Assembly: GCF_000344805.1 (NCBI RefSeq) | Contig: NC_020453.1 | Location: 4,931,001-4,995,000, forward strand | Length of the DNA stretch: 64,000 nucleotides | Direction of reading: 5' to 3' | DNA from: Bradyrhizobium oligotrophicum S58 | Lineage (GTDB): Bacteria > Pseudomonadota > Alphaproteobacteria > Rhizobiales > Xanthobacteraceae | In this document: positions 43,317 through 51,200 of the stretch, piece by piece | How positions within the stretch are numbered: position 1 is the first letter of the stretch | Layout: each line of letters starts with the position of its first letter | The notes under the pieces: model-generated | The model's input: only the letters and a program-made list of their open reading frames with translations | Told to the model about the DNA's origin: nothing | Database searches by the model: none | Translations under genes and position numbers: made by a program

Positions 43317-44234
43317 ATGGCTCGTCAGATCAACCTGAGACAGGTTGAGGCGTTCAAGGCGGTGATCGAGAGCGGCTCGATCAGCCGAGCCGCTTTGATT
43401 CTCAACATCTCCCAGCCCGCGATGAGCAAACTGATCGCTCATCTCGAAGAGGATACCGGACTCAGCCTGTTCGATCGCGTCAAAGGCCGCCTTGCTCCGA
43501 CAGAGCGCGGCATGCGGCTTTACAAGGAGATTGATCGTATCTTCTCGGGTGTGCGCCAGGTGGAGAATGCCGTCGAGGCCATCCGCCGCGAAGAGCAGGG
43601 GCAGCTTCTCGTCGGAGTCATGCCGGCCTTGTCGCGCGCGTTCATCCAGCAGGCGACGATGGGGTTTCTGCAACAGCATCCCAACGTGTTCTGCTCGGTC
43701 AAGTCACGCAGCTCGGAATGGATTGTGGACTGGCTGGTGACACGAAAGCTCGATGTCGGGCTTGTCAGCTCGCGGATCGACAATCCCTACGTGATCGCCG
43801 AACCGCTGACCCAGCAGCCGCTCGTCTGCATCATGCCGACCGATCATCCCCTGGCCATGAAGAACGTTGTGGAGCCGGATGATCTCGACAACATTCCGTT
43901 CGTGTCTTTCGATCCCGAGAGCCAGGCAGGTCAGTGCATTGCGACGATGTTCGACGCCTACAACGTCAGACCCCATACCGTGCTCGTCGCCAATGTCTCA
44001 CCGACCCTTTGCGAGTTCGTGGCAGCCGGTCTCGGCGTCTCGCTGGTGCACCCTTTGATGTTCAGCGGGCTTCAGGACCGTCTGGCCATCAGACGCTTTG
44101 AGCCCGCTTTGTCTTACGATTTCCAGCTCTGTCGAATGCGCGATAGCCGCAATGCAAGCCTTGTCGACGCCTTCCTCCAGCAAGCGCGCTCGACGGCGGC
44201 ACGGCTTGCCCAGGAGTCCCTCAGCGCGGCATAA
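43317..44234 (+). CDS. LysR family transcriptional regulator of the opine-type operon
   Basis: The protein has 305 residues from MARQINLRQVEAF. The N-terminal winged helix is clear ('AFKAVIESGSISRAALILNI', 'SQPAMSKLIAHLEEDTGLSL', 'FDRVKGRLAPTERG'), and a two-lobed effector domain follows ('GQLLVGVMPALSRAF', 'LVCIMPTDHPLAMKN', 'VAAGLGVSLVHPLMF'). OccR/NocR-type LysR proteins respond to opines. It is divergent from the oxidase-transporter operon and convergent with the binding-protein gene, whose 3' end it overlaps by 14 bp. It most likely acts at the repeated elements at 43274 and 45854. Confidence 0.87.
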   Translation: MARQINLRQVEAFKAVIESGSISRAALILNISQPAMSKLIAHLEEDTGLSLFDRVKGRLAPTERGMRLYKEIDRIFSGVRQVENAVEAIRREEQGQLLVGVMPALSRAFIQQATMGFLQQHPNVFCSVKSRSSEWIVDWLVTRKLDVGLVSSRIDNPYVIAEPLTQQPLVCIMPTDHPLAMKNVVEPDDLDNIPFVSFDPESQAGQCIATMFDAYNVRPHTVLVANVSPTLCEFVAAGLGVSLVHPLMFSGLQDRLAIRRFEPALSYDFQLCRMRDSRNASLVDAFLQQARSTAARLAQESLSAA

Positions 44235-45801
44235 GCGTTGTCGCTTCGGTAATCGGTGGAGCGAGGTTCATTGCTCCCTTGAGCTCATAGCCATAGTTGA
44301 CGCGCTTGCTGTGGCCCCAGACCTGCTGCAGCTCAAACAGCGGAACAGAACAGACGGCGTCATGGATCTTGCGCTGGGCCTCTTTCCACAGCTCCTGCTG
44401 CCGCTCCACACTGCCTTCCACCCGTGCCGCCTGTATGTCGGCATCCGCAACCTCGCAATGGGAGAAATTGGCAACCGCCGTCGGCTTCCCGATGCTCGAG
44501 CTCGAGTGATAGAACTCGGTCAGATAAGTGTCGGCGACCGGAAACCTGGCGGCGCCGTAAAACACCAGGGCGCTGGCATTGCCGCGAATCTGGCTCTGAT
44601 ACGTCGCGTGATCGACAACGCTCATATCGAGCTTGATACCGGCCTTTGCGAGCTGGCGCTGAATGATCTCCATTGTCGGCAGGATAGCCGAGATATTGGA
44701 CACCACGACCTTGAGCGTCAGACCATTGGGGTAGCCCGCTTCGGCCAAAAGCGTCTTGGCCTGCACCGGATCGTAAGCGTAAGCCCCCGATGAACAGTCC
44801 TCTCCAATATAGCCTGGAGGCACGACCGAGCAGCCTTTCAGACTGACGGTCTTACCGACAAACTGCACGAGATCATCGAGATTGACCGCAGCGGCGATGG
44901 CTTGTCGGACCTTCAGGTTGTCGAGCGGCGGAATACTGCTGTTGATGTGAAGCGTCCGAAACTCTCCTGGACGGAAGACATCAACGACCATGTTGCTGCG
45001 CTGGCGGGTCGTATCGACCCAGCGTTGCTCGCGCCGGCCTTGGATGACGTCGAGCTCTCCGGACGAAAAGGCGAGCTCGCGGGCGCTGTCGGAGGGGATC
45101 GTACGGTACATGATATTGCTGATCTGCGGCCGGCCGCGGAAATAGCGCTCGTTTGCGACCAGCTTCACATACCGCTGAGTCTCATGCTCTGAAAACGCAA
45201 ACGGACCCGTACCGACGGGGTTGGAACCAAACTTGTCCCCGAGCTCCTCGACTGCTCTTTTGCAGACAATGTTTCCACCGTGATAGTTGGACAAGCGGCC
45301 GAGGAAATTCGGATCCGGATACTTCAGGGTCATACGAACGGTGGACTCGTCGACCTTGGCGATGCTCTCCACTGCAGAGAAGTCCGCAGCGAAACTCGAT
45401 CGGCTGGGGTCTGCGGCACGTGTCAGCGAGTAGACGACATCATCTGCGGTGAGGCTGCCCCAGTCGCCGTGAAACTTGACACCCTTTCGGATGAAGAAGG
45501 TCCAGATTCGTCCGTCCGGGGACGTTTCCCAGCGCTCGGCGAGATCGGGTTCAAGATCCTTCGGATCGGCGCTCCCTGGCTTGAAACGAACCAGGCCGTT
45601 GAATATCAGGCCGATCAGCGGCTTGTCGGTGCTGGTCGTCGCACGATGGGGATCAAGCGTGGTGATGTCTGATCCGCCGGCCCCCATTTGCAGGGTCGCC
45701 CCCGGCAGGTCTTCCGCGGCAGACACATCACCGGTCGCGTTCACGATGACGGCGATGCAGAAGGCCAATATATAGACGTACTTCATATAGACGCACTTCA
45801 T
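44221..45801 (-). CDS. Peptide/opine ABC transporter substrate-binding protein (family 5)
   Basis: The protein has 526 residues. I start it at the ATG at 45801, six bases after GAGG; a further ATG follows 15 bp later in a near-exact 15-bp duplication encoding MKCVY then MKYVY. A Sec signal peptide ('ILAFCIAVIVNATGDVSAAE') is followed by family-5 features: 'ITTLDPHRATTSTDKPLIGL', 'DLAERWETSPDGRIWTFFIR', 'NPVGTGPFAF' and 'LAEAGYPNGLTLKVV'. It delivers substrate to the DppBCDF-like importer. It is a separate transcription unit with its own copy of the regulatory element. Confidence 0.9.
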   Translation of the reverse strand: MKCVYMKYVYILAFCIAVIVNATGDVSAAEDLPGATLQMGAGGSDITTLDPHRATTSTDKPLIGLIFNGLVRFKPGSADPKDLEPDLAERWETSPDGRIWTFFIRKGVKFHGDWGSLTADDVVYSLTRAADPSRSSFAADFSAVESIAKVDESTVRMTLKYPDPNFLGRLSNYHGGNIVCKRAVEELGDKFGSNPVGTGPFAFSEHETQRYVKLVANERYFRGRPQISNIMYRTIPSDSARELAFSSGELDVIQGRREQRWVDTTRQRSNMVVDVFRPGEFRTLHINSSIPPLDNLKVRQAIAAAVNLDDLVQFVGKTVSLKGCSVVPPGYIGEDCSSGAYAYDPVQAKTLLAEAGYPNGLTLKVVVSNISAILPTMEIIQRQLAKAGIKLDMSVVDHATYQSQIRGNASALVFYGAARFPVADTYLTEFYHSSSSIGKPTAVANFSHCEVADADIQAARVEGSVERQQELWKEAQRKIHDAVCSVPLFELQQVWGHSKRVNYGYELKGAMNLAPPITEATTLMPR

Positions 45802-45853
45802 CCGGTGCCTCGCCCGTTGCCCACGCGTCAGGCTGGAAGAGTCCTGCATCTCT

Positions 45854-45897
45854 GTCAAAGTCCGAAATCAAGGAGACCTATTCTTAGGCGTTATGGG
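45854..45897. promoter_or_regulatory. Conserved element, copy 2, upstream of the binding-protein gene
   Basis: GTCAAAGTC, 16 bases, TATTCTT, 4 bases, GTTATGGG. It matches the element at 43274-43316 at every fixed position, with one extra base in the first spacer. On the minus strand it supplies TTGACA, an ideal -35 hexamer, 52 bp before the binding-protein ATG. A shared LysR operator/promoter is the simplest explanation. Confidence 0.72.
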
Positions 45898-46237
45898 CAA
45901 CGGCGGAACTCAACCGTACCAGGGGCTTACGCGGAAGCGACCGCAGAGCGAGCGAATCGTATCCTCGGAGCGCATCGCCTCCGTCCGAAACGGTCCCCGT
46001 GGGAGCGTGAGCATAGCTCCATCACAGACGGCCAGCGGAACCAAGTGCCGCCACGATACTGCGCGCACGACAGGCTATCCGCAGTGGTCATGGCTCCTAG
46101 ATGTCGTGAGCTGCCCGGCCATGCGGCGCATCAAAGCACGGGCGTCGGGCGAGGGTTCGTCGCTGCGATCTTGCAATGCCGCTGCTCACCCCCGAAAGGG
46201 TGGACGCGAATGTCAGGGCGGCAACGGTTGGTCGGCT
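45898..46237. other. Intergenic region, 340 bp
   Basis: No gene recognised between the binding-protein promoter region and the 3' end of the luxR-type gene. Confidence 0.4.
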
Positions 46238-47014
46238 TCAGACGCAAGGTGTGTCGATCCACGCCGACATGGATGGGCCGGCTAGTCCGGGAATCTCGAT
46301 CAGACCAAGCCTTATCGCCCTCACGACGGCGACCGTCCGGCTGTTCGTGCCAAGCTTTCTCATCGCCTTCTTGATGTGGAAGTTGATCGTGTTTTCGCTG
46401 ATCTTGAGGATTATTCCGATGTCCCAGGAGGATTTGCCCTCCGCGGTCCACTTCAGACATTCGCGTTCGCGCTGCGAAAGCTCGATCGCCTTCTTGCCCG
46501 CCGCTGGCCGGGCAAGCTCGCCAAAAGCGACATGGAACTGACACGCCATAGCGTGAAGATGCTTGAGATGCCGGACCGGGTCCGCATCCTCGAAGCTGGA
46601 TGCAAAGGATAGAACGGAGATACGTCCCGACGGGCCAAACAGCGGCACGCTCACCCCGTGCTTGAGACCGGCTTCGCGGCCCTCATGAAGGACCAATCGC
46701 TCGCCGTCCTGCAGCTGCCGCCGCTCGAGCAGCTGATCCCACAGGAATGGCCTGCTGTGAAACGCCGTTCTCCTGACGACCGGATCGATCTCGTGATACT
46801 TGCGCTCGAAATAGTGCTTCCGCCAATCGAGCGGAAAGTTGAGAGCGATGGCCGGCATCGGATGATCTGGCAGCCGTACCGTCTCTTCGTAGTTCAACGC
46901 GCCATAGGCCACCTGACCAAAACCCTCATCGGCTGCAGAACCGACGAGAAGATCGAACAGGTCGGACAACGACTGCGTGCGGTTTGCACAATCTATGAAG
47001 CTGAAGAGGTCCAT
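46238..47014 (-). CDS. LuxR-type quorum-sensing regulator (BraR/BjaR-like)
   Basis: The protein has 258 residues from the ATG at 47014, behind GAGG; a GTG two codons upstream is possible. The autoinducer-binding domain keeps the hallmark residues Trp and Tyr in 'FPLDWRKHYFERKY', Asp-Pro in 'HEIDPVV', Trp in 'PFLWDQ' and Gly in 'KHGVSVPL'. The LuxR helix-turn-helix is 'LSQRERECLKWTAEGKSSWD' followed by 'KISENTINFHIKKAMRKLG'. It is divergent from the luxI gene, 702 bp away. Photosynthetic bradyrhizobia are known to have a BraR that senses cinnamoyl-homoserine lactone; identity with BraR is likely but unproven here. Confidence 0.88.
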   Translation of the reverse strand: MDLFSFIDCANRTQSLSDLFDLLVGSAADEGFGQVAYGALNYEETVRLPDHPMPAIALNFPLDWRKHYFERKYHEIDPVVRRTAFHSRPFLWDQLLERRQLQDGERLVLHEGREAGLKHGVSVPLFGPSGRISVLSFASSFEDADPVRHLKHLHAMACQFHVAFGELARPAAGKKAIELSQRERECLKWTAEGKSSWDIGIILKISENTINFHIKKAMRKLGTNSRTVAVVRAIRLGLIEIPGLAGPSMSAWIDTPCV

Positions 47015-47716
47015 TGCCACCTCACGGCAGACAAAGCTGCGCAGACTTCCGCCCAGATGTGATCGTGAAAGCGAATCCGTCTCAGCGCCCCGAACGCCGA
47101 CGGTCCGTTCTTGCCCCCTCGTGCGCCTCGACTAAGGCGAGAAGCGGGCACTTGTTCGTCAAAACTTCAACCCAACCTGAGGTAGACTGTACCATGATAC
47201 GCTCCGTCGTGCAATTGACGATCACATTCGCTTAATCATTCGGAAGCCTTGATGTCATCAGCATTGCCCTCCTCGGGAGTCGGCAGCCGAGACGATCTTG
47301 CCAACTCGGTCGACGACATCGCGCAGCAAAGTGCCTGCTGGATAGGCGCTCTCTGGCACTTCTGTCATCATGCGTTTGCTTGCTTGTATGAGCTTCCAGC
47401 GGATCATGGGCGCGAGAGACATTCATCCCGGCACGCCGCACCCGCAAGTCAGGCCTCATGGCTCTCCCACGCTGAACCCGTTCGCACCTGCCACAACAGC
47501 CTTGCAAAAGCCAAGAACCCCACCACAACACAACTCAGAATTGCGTCTAATTATAGGTGATATTGGGGCGAGGCCTGACTGCTGCCGTCCTCTGAGCAGC
47601 CAATGAGACGGCGGCCGCTCGACAGGCCCGCGAGCTACTCGACTGGGTAGCTCCCTCGCTGACGCTGCGCCGATTAGTCTGCACCTTCCTTTCACGCGGC
47701 ACATTGGAAGATGCTC
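47015..47716. other. 702-bp intergenic region between luxR and luxI
   Basis: No credible gene; frames in this region have no family sequence. It contains the dyad at 47632-47653 and should hold both divergent promoters. Its length is unusual for a luxR/luxI pair and could hide a small RNA or peptide. Confidence 0.4.
47632..47653. promoter_or_regulatory. 22-bp inverted repeat, candidate lux box of luxI
   Basis: GAGCTAC, 8 bases, GTAGCTC. The dyad ends 63 bp before the luxI start. Length and position match lux-type boxes bound by LuxR dimers, although the arm sequence is not the classical one. Confidence 0.55.
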
Positions 47717-48439
47717 ATGCGTACCCTTTCAATCAGGTGGGAAACCGTCCATCGATATGGCGAGGCGTGGATCTCGCATCATCGGTTGCGGTACCGGATG
47801 TTCGTCGAGCGCCAGGGGTGGTCCGTGCCTCATTATCAGGGCCTGGAATATGATGAGTTCGACACGCCGGCAGCTACCTACATTCTGGTCGTCGACGAGC
47901 ACGATCAGGCCCTGGGAACTGCACGGCTGATTCCGACCACACGCCCCTACATGGTCAAGTCCTTGTGGCCTGACCTGGTTGAAGGCTTGCTGCCGCATTC
48001 GGATGCAGTCTGGGAAGCATCGCGCTTCGGCTGCGATCGCGCACTGAGCGCCGGCGGACGGCGCCGAGTGATCGGGCAGCTCATCCAGGCCTGTCAGGAA
48101 TTCGGTCTCGCCAACGGCATTTCGTCCTATCTGGGGGTCATGCCCTGCTGGATCTTCAAGAATGTCATCGCTGCCCATGGCTGCCCCGTGAGGCCATTGG
48201 GAGCGAAGCTGCCGTTGCAGGGGCATGACATTGAGGCCGCCTATATCGGGGTATCATCAGCAATCCTGGAATTGGTTCGCCGGCATACAGGCATTCCGAA
48301 GGCGCTGCATGAGGGCCCCGCTCCTGTTGAGCCTGTCCCATCCGCACTGTCCCCGCGCTTGGCAGAGGACGCTCTATCGGAGCCCGCCGAAGGGCTGGCC
48401 TGCAGCCCGGACTTGGAAGGACTCGTGGGGGTTGGATGA
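47717..48439 (+). CDS. LuxI-type acyl-homoserine-lactone synthase (BraI/BjaI-like)
   Basis: The protein has 240 residues. I choose the ATG at 47717 because GGAAG sits six bases upstream of it; the ATG at 47711 touches that site. The conserved LuxI core is present: 'HHRLRYRMFVERQGW', 'EYDEFDTPAATYILVVDE', 'ALGTARLIPTTRPYMV' and 'WEASRFGCDR'. The acyl-recognition half follows, then a Pro/Glu-rich tail of about 35 residues. Members of the BjaI/BraI/RpaI group use acyl- or aryl-CoA rather than acyl-ACP and make isovaleryl-, cinnamoyl- or p-coumaroyl-homoserine lactone. Which one is made here cannot be told by eye. Confidence 0.88.
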   Translation: MRTLSIRWETVHRYGEAWISHHRLRYRMFVERQGWSVPHYQGLEYDEFDTPAATYILVVDEHDQALGTARLIPTTRPYMVKSLWPDLVEGLLPHSDAVWEASRFGCDRALSAGGRRRVIGQLIQACQEFGLANGISSYLGVMPCWIFKNVIAAHGCPVRPLGAKLPLQGHDIEAAYIGVSSAILELVRRHTGIPKALHEGPAPVEPVPSALSPRLAEDALSEPAEGLACSPDLEGLVGVG

Positions 48440-48721
48440 GCGCGATCCGGAAGAGGCCAGCTCCGAGGTTGAGCGGAGCAAGCCAACGCGATGCGCGACT
48501 CCGCGTCTATTTGGCCTTGGGGCTGGTGTCCGCTTCGACTTGGCAAACGCCCGATCAGTCGCCATGAAACGTACCACCATTGCCGAGGCCAGGCGACAAT
48601 GAGGTCGTTCTCGCCAAACAACTTTCGCTGGTTCTCTGCCCCCGATGCGTTCTGTTCGGTCAGGATTTCGGGCCAGACCAACGTGAGATGCAAGCGCGAC
48701 TGTTCGAGACCAGGTCCGTCG

Positions 48722-49927
48722 CTAGGCGATTGCCGCGCTGGCGCAGCTATGGGCCTCGAGTTCCGCCTGCAACCTGGGACCGATACGTCGCGTCGTTTGG
48801 GAGAAATGCTCCAGCAGAGGCACGACCAGCCGGACGACGTGGAGCGGCGCATCGGGCGGCGTGTAGATGACCCGATAGATCGGCCGGTCGATGACGCGTC
48901 GCAGGCTTGCCGACACCGTGGCCCACTGAGCCGCCAATGAGGCGGCCGCTACGGGGCGCTCCGGAACGTCATCGAACCGGATCGACGGCGTCTGGCTCGA
49001 CACGCTCGCGATCTGCCGTCGCACGCGATCGGCTTCCGCAACGGGATCGTCGCATCGGTTCGGTTCGCGCAGGCCGTGCAGGACCGCCACGCGGCTTTGC
49101 GCGACCTCCGTGACCGCGCGCATCAACGCGATCCCGCGTTCGTCATGGCATCCCCAGCCACCATTGAAAAAGCGACGCTCGGGGTGGGTCGGATCGACCA
49201 AGAAGGCGGCAAAGAACGGGATGCAATAGTCATTGGGGACGAAACGGATCACCAGCCGCAACCCGTTGCGGGCGGCGGTCTCGACGATGGCCTGAACGGC
49301 TCCGGGCAAGCTTTCACCCGTGACCCGGACCGAGCGTCTGCGGACGAACTCGATCGACCAGATGTCGCGCTCGATCAATTCATAGAGCGCGTGAATGCTC
49401 GCTTCCAGCACGCTGTTGCCGGACGCCAATCCATTGCTCGATGCGCCGTAAAGCGGCATGCCGGCATCGGGCGCCGGATTGAACGCCAGCTCAGCCGGGA
49501 TCCAGCCGTCGGCGCCGCTGTCCGCATCCTCTGCGCGAGCCAGCAACAAGGCCTGATCGGGCTCGGCGCGGCGGCCCAACTTCGGCGCGAACGCGAAGAC
49601 CGGGTCACAGCCCTCACCAACACCTGAGAGTTCGGATGGCAGTCCCCATCGTGTCTCGATCGGCGCGACCCCCGGCTCCGAGAAATAGGACTCGATCGCC
49701 TCCATATAGGCGCCGACCTCGGATTCGATCGGAAGCCCTCCCTTGCCAAAGGCGTAGGCACCGGTTGCAGAGCCTGGCCGTTCGCTGACAAAAATCGGAA
49801 CGCCAAGGCAATCCATCGCGGTGATATCCCTGACCGTGCGGATCCGGGCCAGTTTCGCCCAAGCCATGGCGTGACGCAGGGTCGTCTCGGGAGGCACGAG
49901 GCGGGCGCTCGTATGCAATCTGTTCAT
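48722..49927 (-). CDS. YcaO-domain protein next to peptide genes
   Basis: The protein has 401 residues from MNRLHTSARL, behind a G-rich site. It has YcaO ATP-binding features: 'ESEVGAYMEAIESYFSEPG' (Glu76 and Glu79) and 'EASIHALYELIERDIW' (Glu183, Glu186, Arg187, Asp188). YcaO enzymes use ATP to turn backbone amides into azolines, thioamides or amidines. The C-terminus lacks the PxPxP end of azoline-forming members, and no E1-like or TfuA partner is in the window. The gene is last in the minus-strand run hydrogenase-like gene, peptide 2, peptide 1, ycaO. Modification of those peptides, or of the hydrogenase-like protein, is the working idea. Confidence 0.85.
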   Translation of the reverse strand: MNRLHTSARLVPPETTLRHAMAWAKLARIRTVRDITAMDCLGVPIFVSERPGSATGAYAFGKGGLPIESEVGAYMEAIESYFSEPGVAPIETRWGLPSELSGVGEGCDPVFAFAPKLGRRAEPDQALLLARAEDADSGADGWIPAELAFNPAPDAGMPLYGASSNGLASGNSVLEASIHALYELIERDIWSIEFVRRRSVRVTGESLPGAVQAIVETAARNGLRLVIRFVPNDYCIPFFAAFLVDPTHPERRFFNGGWGCHDERGIALMRAVTEVAQSRVAVLHGLREPNRCDDPVAEADRVRRQIASVSSQTPSIRFDDVPERPVAAASLAAQWATVSASLRRVIDRPIYRVIYTPPDAPLHVVRLVVPLLEHFSQTTRRIGPRLQAELEAHSCASAAIA

Positions 49928-50178
49928 GCAAGCCACCCCCGTCCCCCGAATACGCGGCACGCACACCCATCGTCGACCAGCCTGCTTGCGGGTCGGACGA
50001 TCGCGAGCCCGAGCCCACGACGTCGTTCGGCGCATCAGCTCAATGAGCAAACCAGCACTTCGAGCTCTGCACCGCGCGGAGCCGAAGCAGACCGAGCGCC
50101 GCTTGATCCGGCCGCTGATGCCCCCGCGGTCTGGAAAAAGCGTCCCCGGATGCGGGACAAGACGACTGCCTTGCGGCC

Positions 50179-50352
50179 TTATTTGCCGGGCTCCTTCGGA
50201 TCACTCGGCGGCCGATCGGGGGCATCGTCGCCATCGTCCGGTTCGTCGTCTCCGGGCGTCGGTTGGGGACAGTGAACGCCGACGGCATCAATGCCGGCAG
50301 ATAGAAGCTCCAGCAGAAATTCGTTTGCCTTCGTAGACATCGTATTTTGCAT
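50179..50352 (-). CDS. Short acidic peptide 1 (57 residues), paralogue of peptide 2
   Basis: It starts MQNTMSTKANEF at an ATG six bases after GAGGGAG. The N-terminal half is a probable amphipathic helix 'NEFLLELLSAGIDAVGVHC', shared almost exactly with peptide 2. The second half is acidic and Pro-rich ('GDDEPDDGDDAPD', then 'PPSDPKEPGK'). It has one Cys (28). Compared with peptide 2 it lacks the Cys-containing tail because of the 117-bp deletion. No signal peptide. It resembles a leader-like helix plus a disordered tail and may be a modified-peptide precursor or a truncated decayed copy. Confidence 0.7.
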   Translation of the reverse strand: MQNTMSTKANEFLLELLSAGIDAVGVHCPQPTPGDDEPDDGDDAPDRPPSDPKEPGK

Positions 50353-50420
50353 CGTCGTCTCCCTCGTAGTAGCCAGAATTGGCCAGGATGCACGATCAGA
50401 CTTTCCCGCGAAGCGAATGC

Positions 50421-50766
50421 GCATATCGATTGGCCGGTATTCACCTCGATGGCTGATGTCAGATCGGTGGCATTGAAGATCAGGTGCATCTGACAGGACA
50501 TGCAGGAATCGAAGCTCTGAACTGCCCGCACGAGATCAATTCCGTGGAAACTGGCCAGACCGCTCCAGTTGGATTCCATGATTGGTGTATTCAGGACGGC
50601 CAGTTCACACGGACCCAATTCGCCCCAGGGCCGTCTCGGACCGCCGTTGATGCGCGACGGCGCCGAGACCTGATAGTTGCTGATCGCCGCGCCAGTCAGA
50701 ACCGCCCGATGCGCCAGAAAACCACGGCCTGCTCCGCCAAACCCAACGCCGAAACGCTTGCCGGTG
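50421..50766 (-). pseudogene. Duplicated 3' fragment of the hydrogenase-like gene
   Basis: About 115 codons match the C-terminal end of the gene at 51201-53078. The fragment starts inside 'TGKRFGVGFGGAGRGF' and runs through 'ASFHGIDLVRAVQSFDSCMS'. The C-terminal nickel motif is altered from DPC to DSC, and the stop codon is changed to TGC. There is no start region, so it is a by-product of the tandem duplication, though the reading frame is still open. Confidence 0.82.
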
Positions 50767-50934
50767 TGATCCGGCAGCGGATGCGCCCGCGGTCTTCAAA
50801 AGAGCGTCCCCGGATGCGAGACTACACGGCTGCCTTGCGGGCGGCCTTCATGCAGGGCAATCCCCCGCCCGACCGGCCGCCCGTTCCCGTCCGGGCCAAA
50901 AGGTCCGGCCCCGCTGGCGCGCGCTTCTCCAGGC

Positions 50935-51132
50935 CTAGCAATTGCCGGCGCGATTGACGCAAGCGGACTTGCTGGGCTCCTTCGGATCACTCGGCGGCTC
51001 ATCGGGGGCATCGTCGCCATCATCCGGCTCGTCGTCTCCGGGTGGCCGACAGTGAACGCCGACCGCATCAATACCGGCAGACAGGAGCTCCAGCAGCAGC
51101 TCGTTTGCCGTCGTAGACATCGTATTTTCCAT
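50935..51132 (-). CDS. Short acidic peptide 2 (65 residues) with Cys-containing tail
   Basis: It starts MENTMSTTANEL at an ATG behind AAGGAGA. The helix 'NELLLELLSAGIDAVGVHC' is followed by an Asp/Pro-rich stretch ('GDDEPDDGDDAPDEPPSDP') and then the tail 'SKSACVNRAGNC', giving Cys28, Cys58 and Cys65. A conserved leader-like helix, a variable acidic linker and a Cys-ended tail next to a YcaO gene fit a ribosomal peptide precursor whose tail is modified. It lies 68 bp after the hydrogenase-like stop codon on the same strand. It could instead be a small accessory subunit of that protein. I recognise no family. Confidence 0.75.
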   Translation of the reverse strand: MENTMSTTANELLLELLSAGIDAVGVHCRPPGDDEPDDGDDAPDEPPSDPKEPSKSACVNRAGNC

Positions 51133-51200
51133 CCTCGTCTCCTTCATCGTCGCCAGAGTGGGTCAGGATGCACGATCAGACTTTCCCGCGAAGCGAATGC

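Noticed and set aside
50040..50618. A minus-strand protein reading through the hydrogenase fragment into the peptide 1 region
   Set aside because: Only the first part matches the hydrogenase C-terminus. The rest runs out of frame over peptide 1 because the fragment lost its stop codon.
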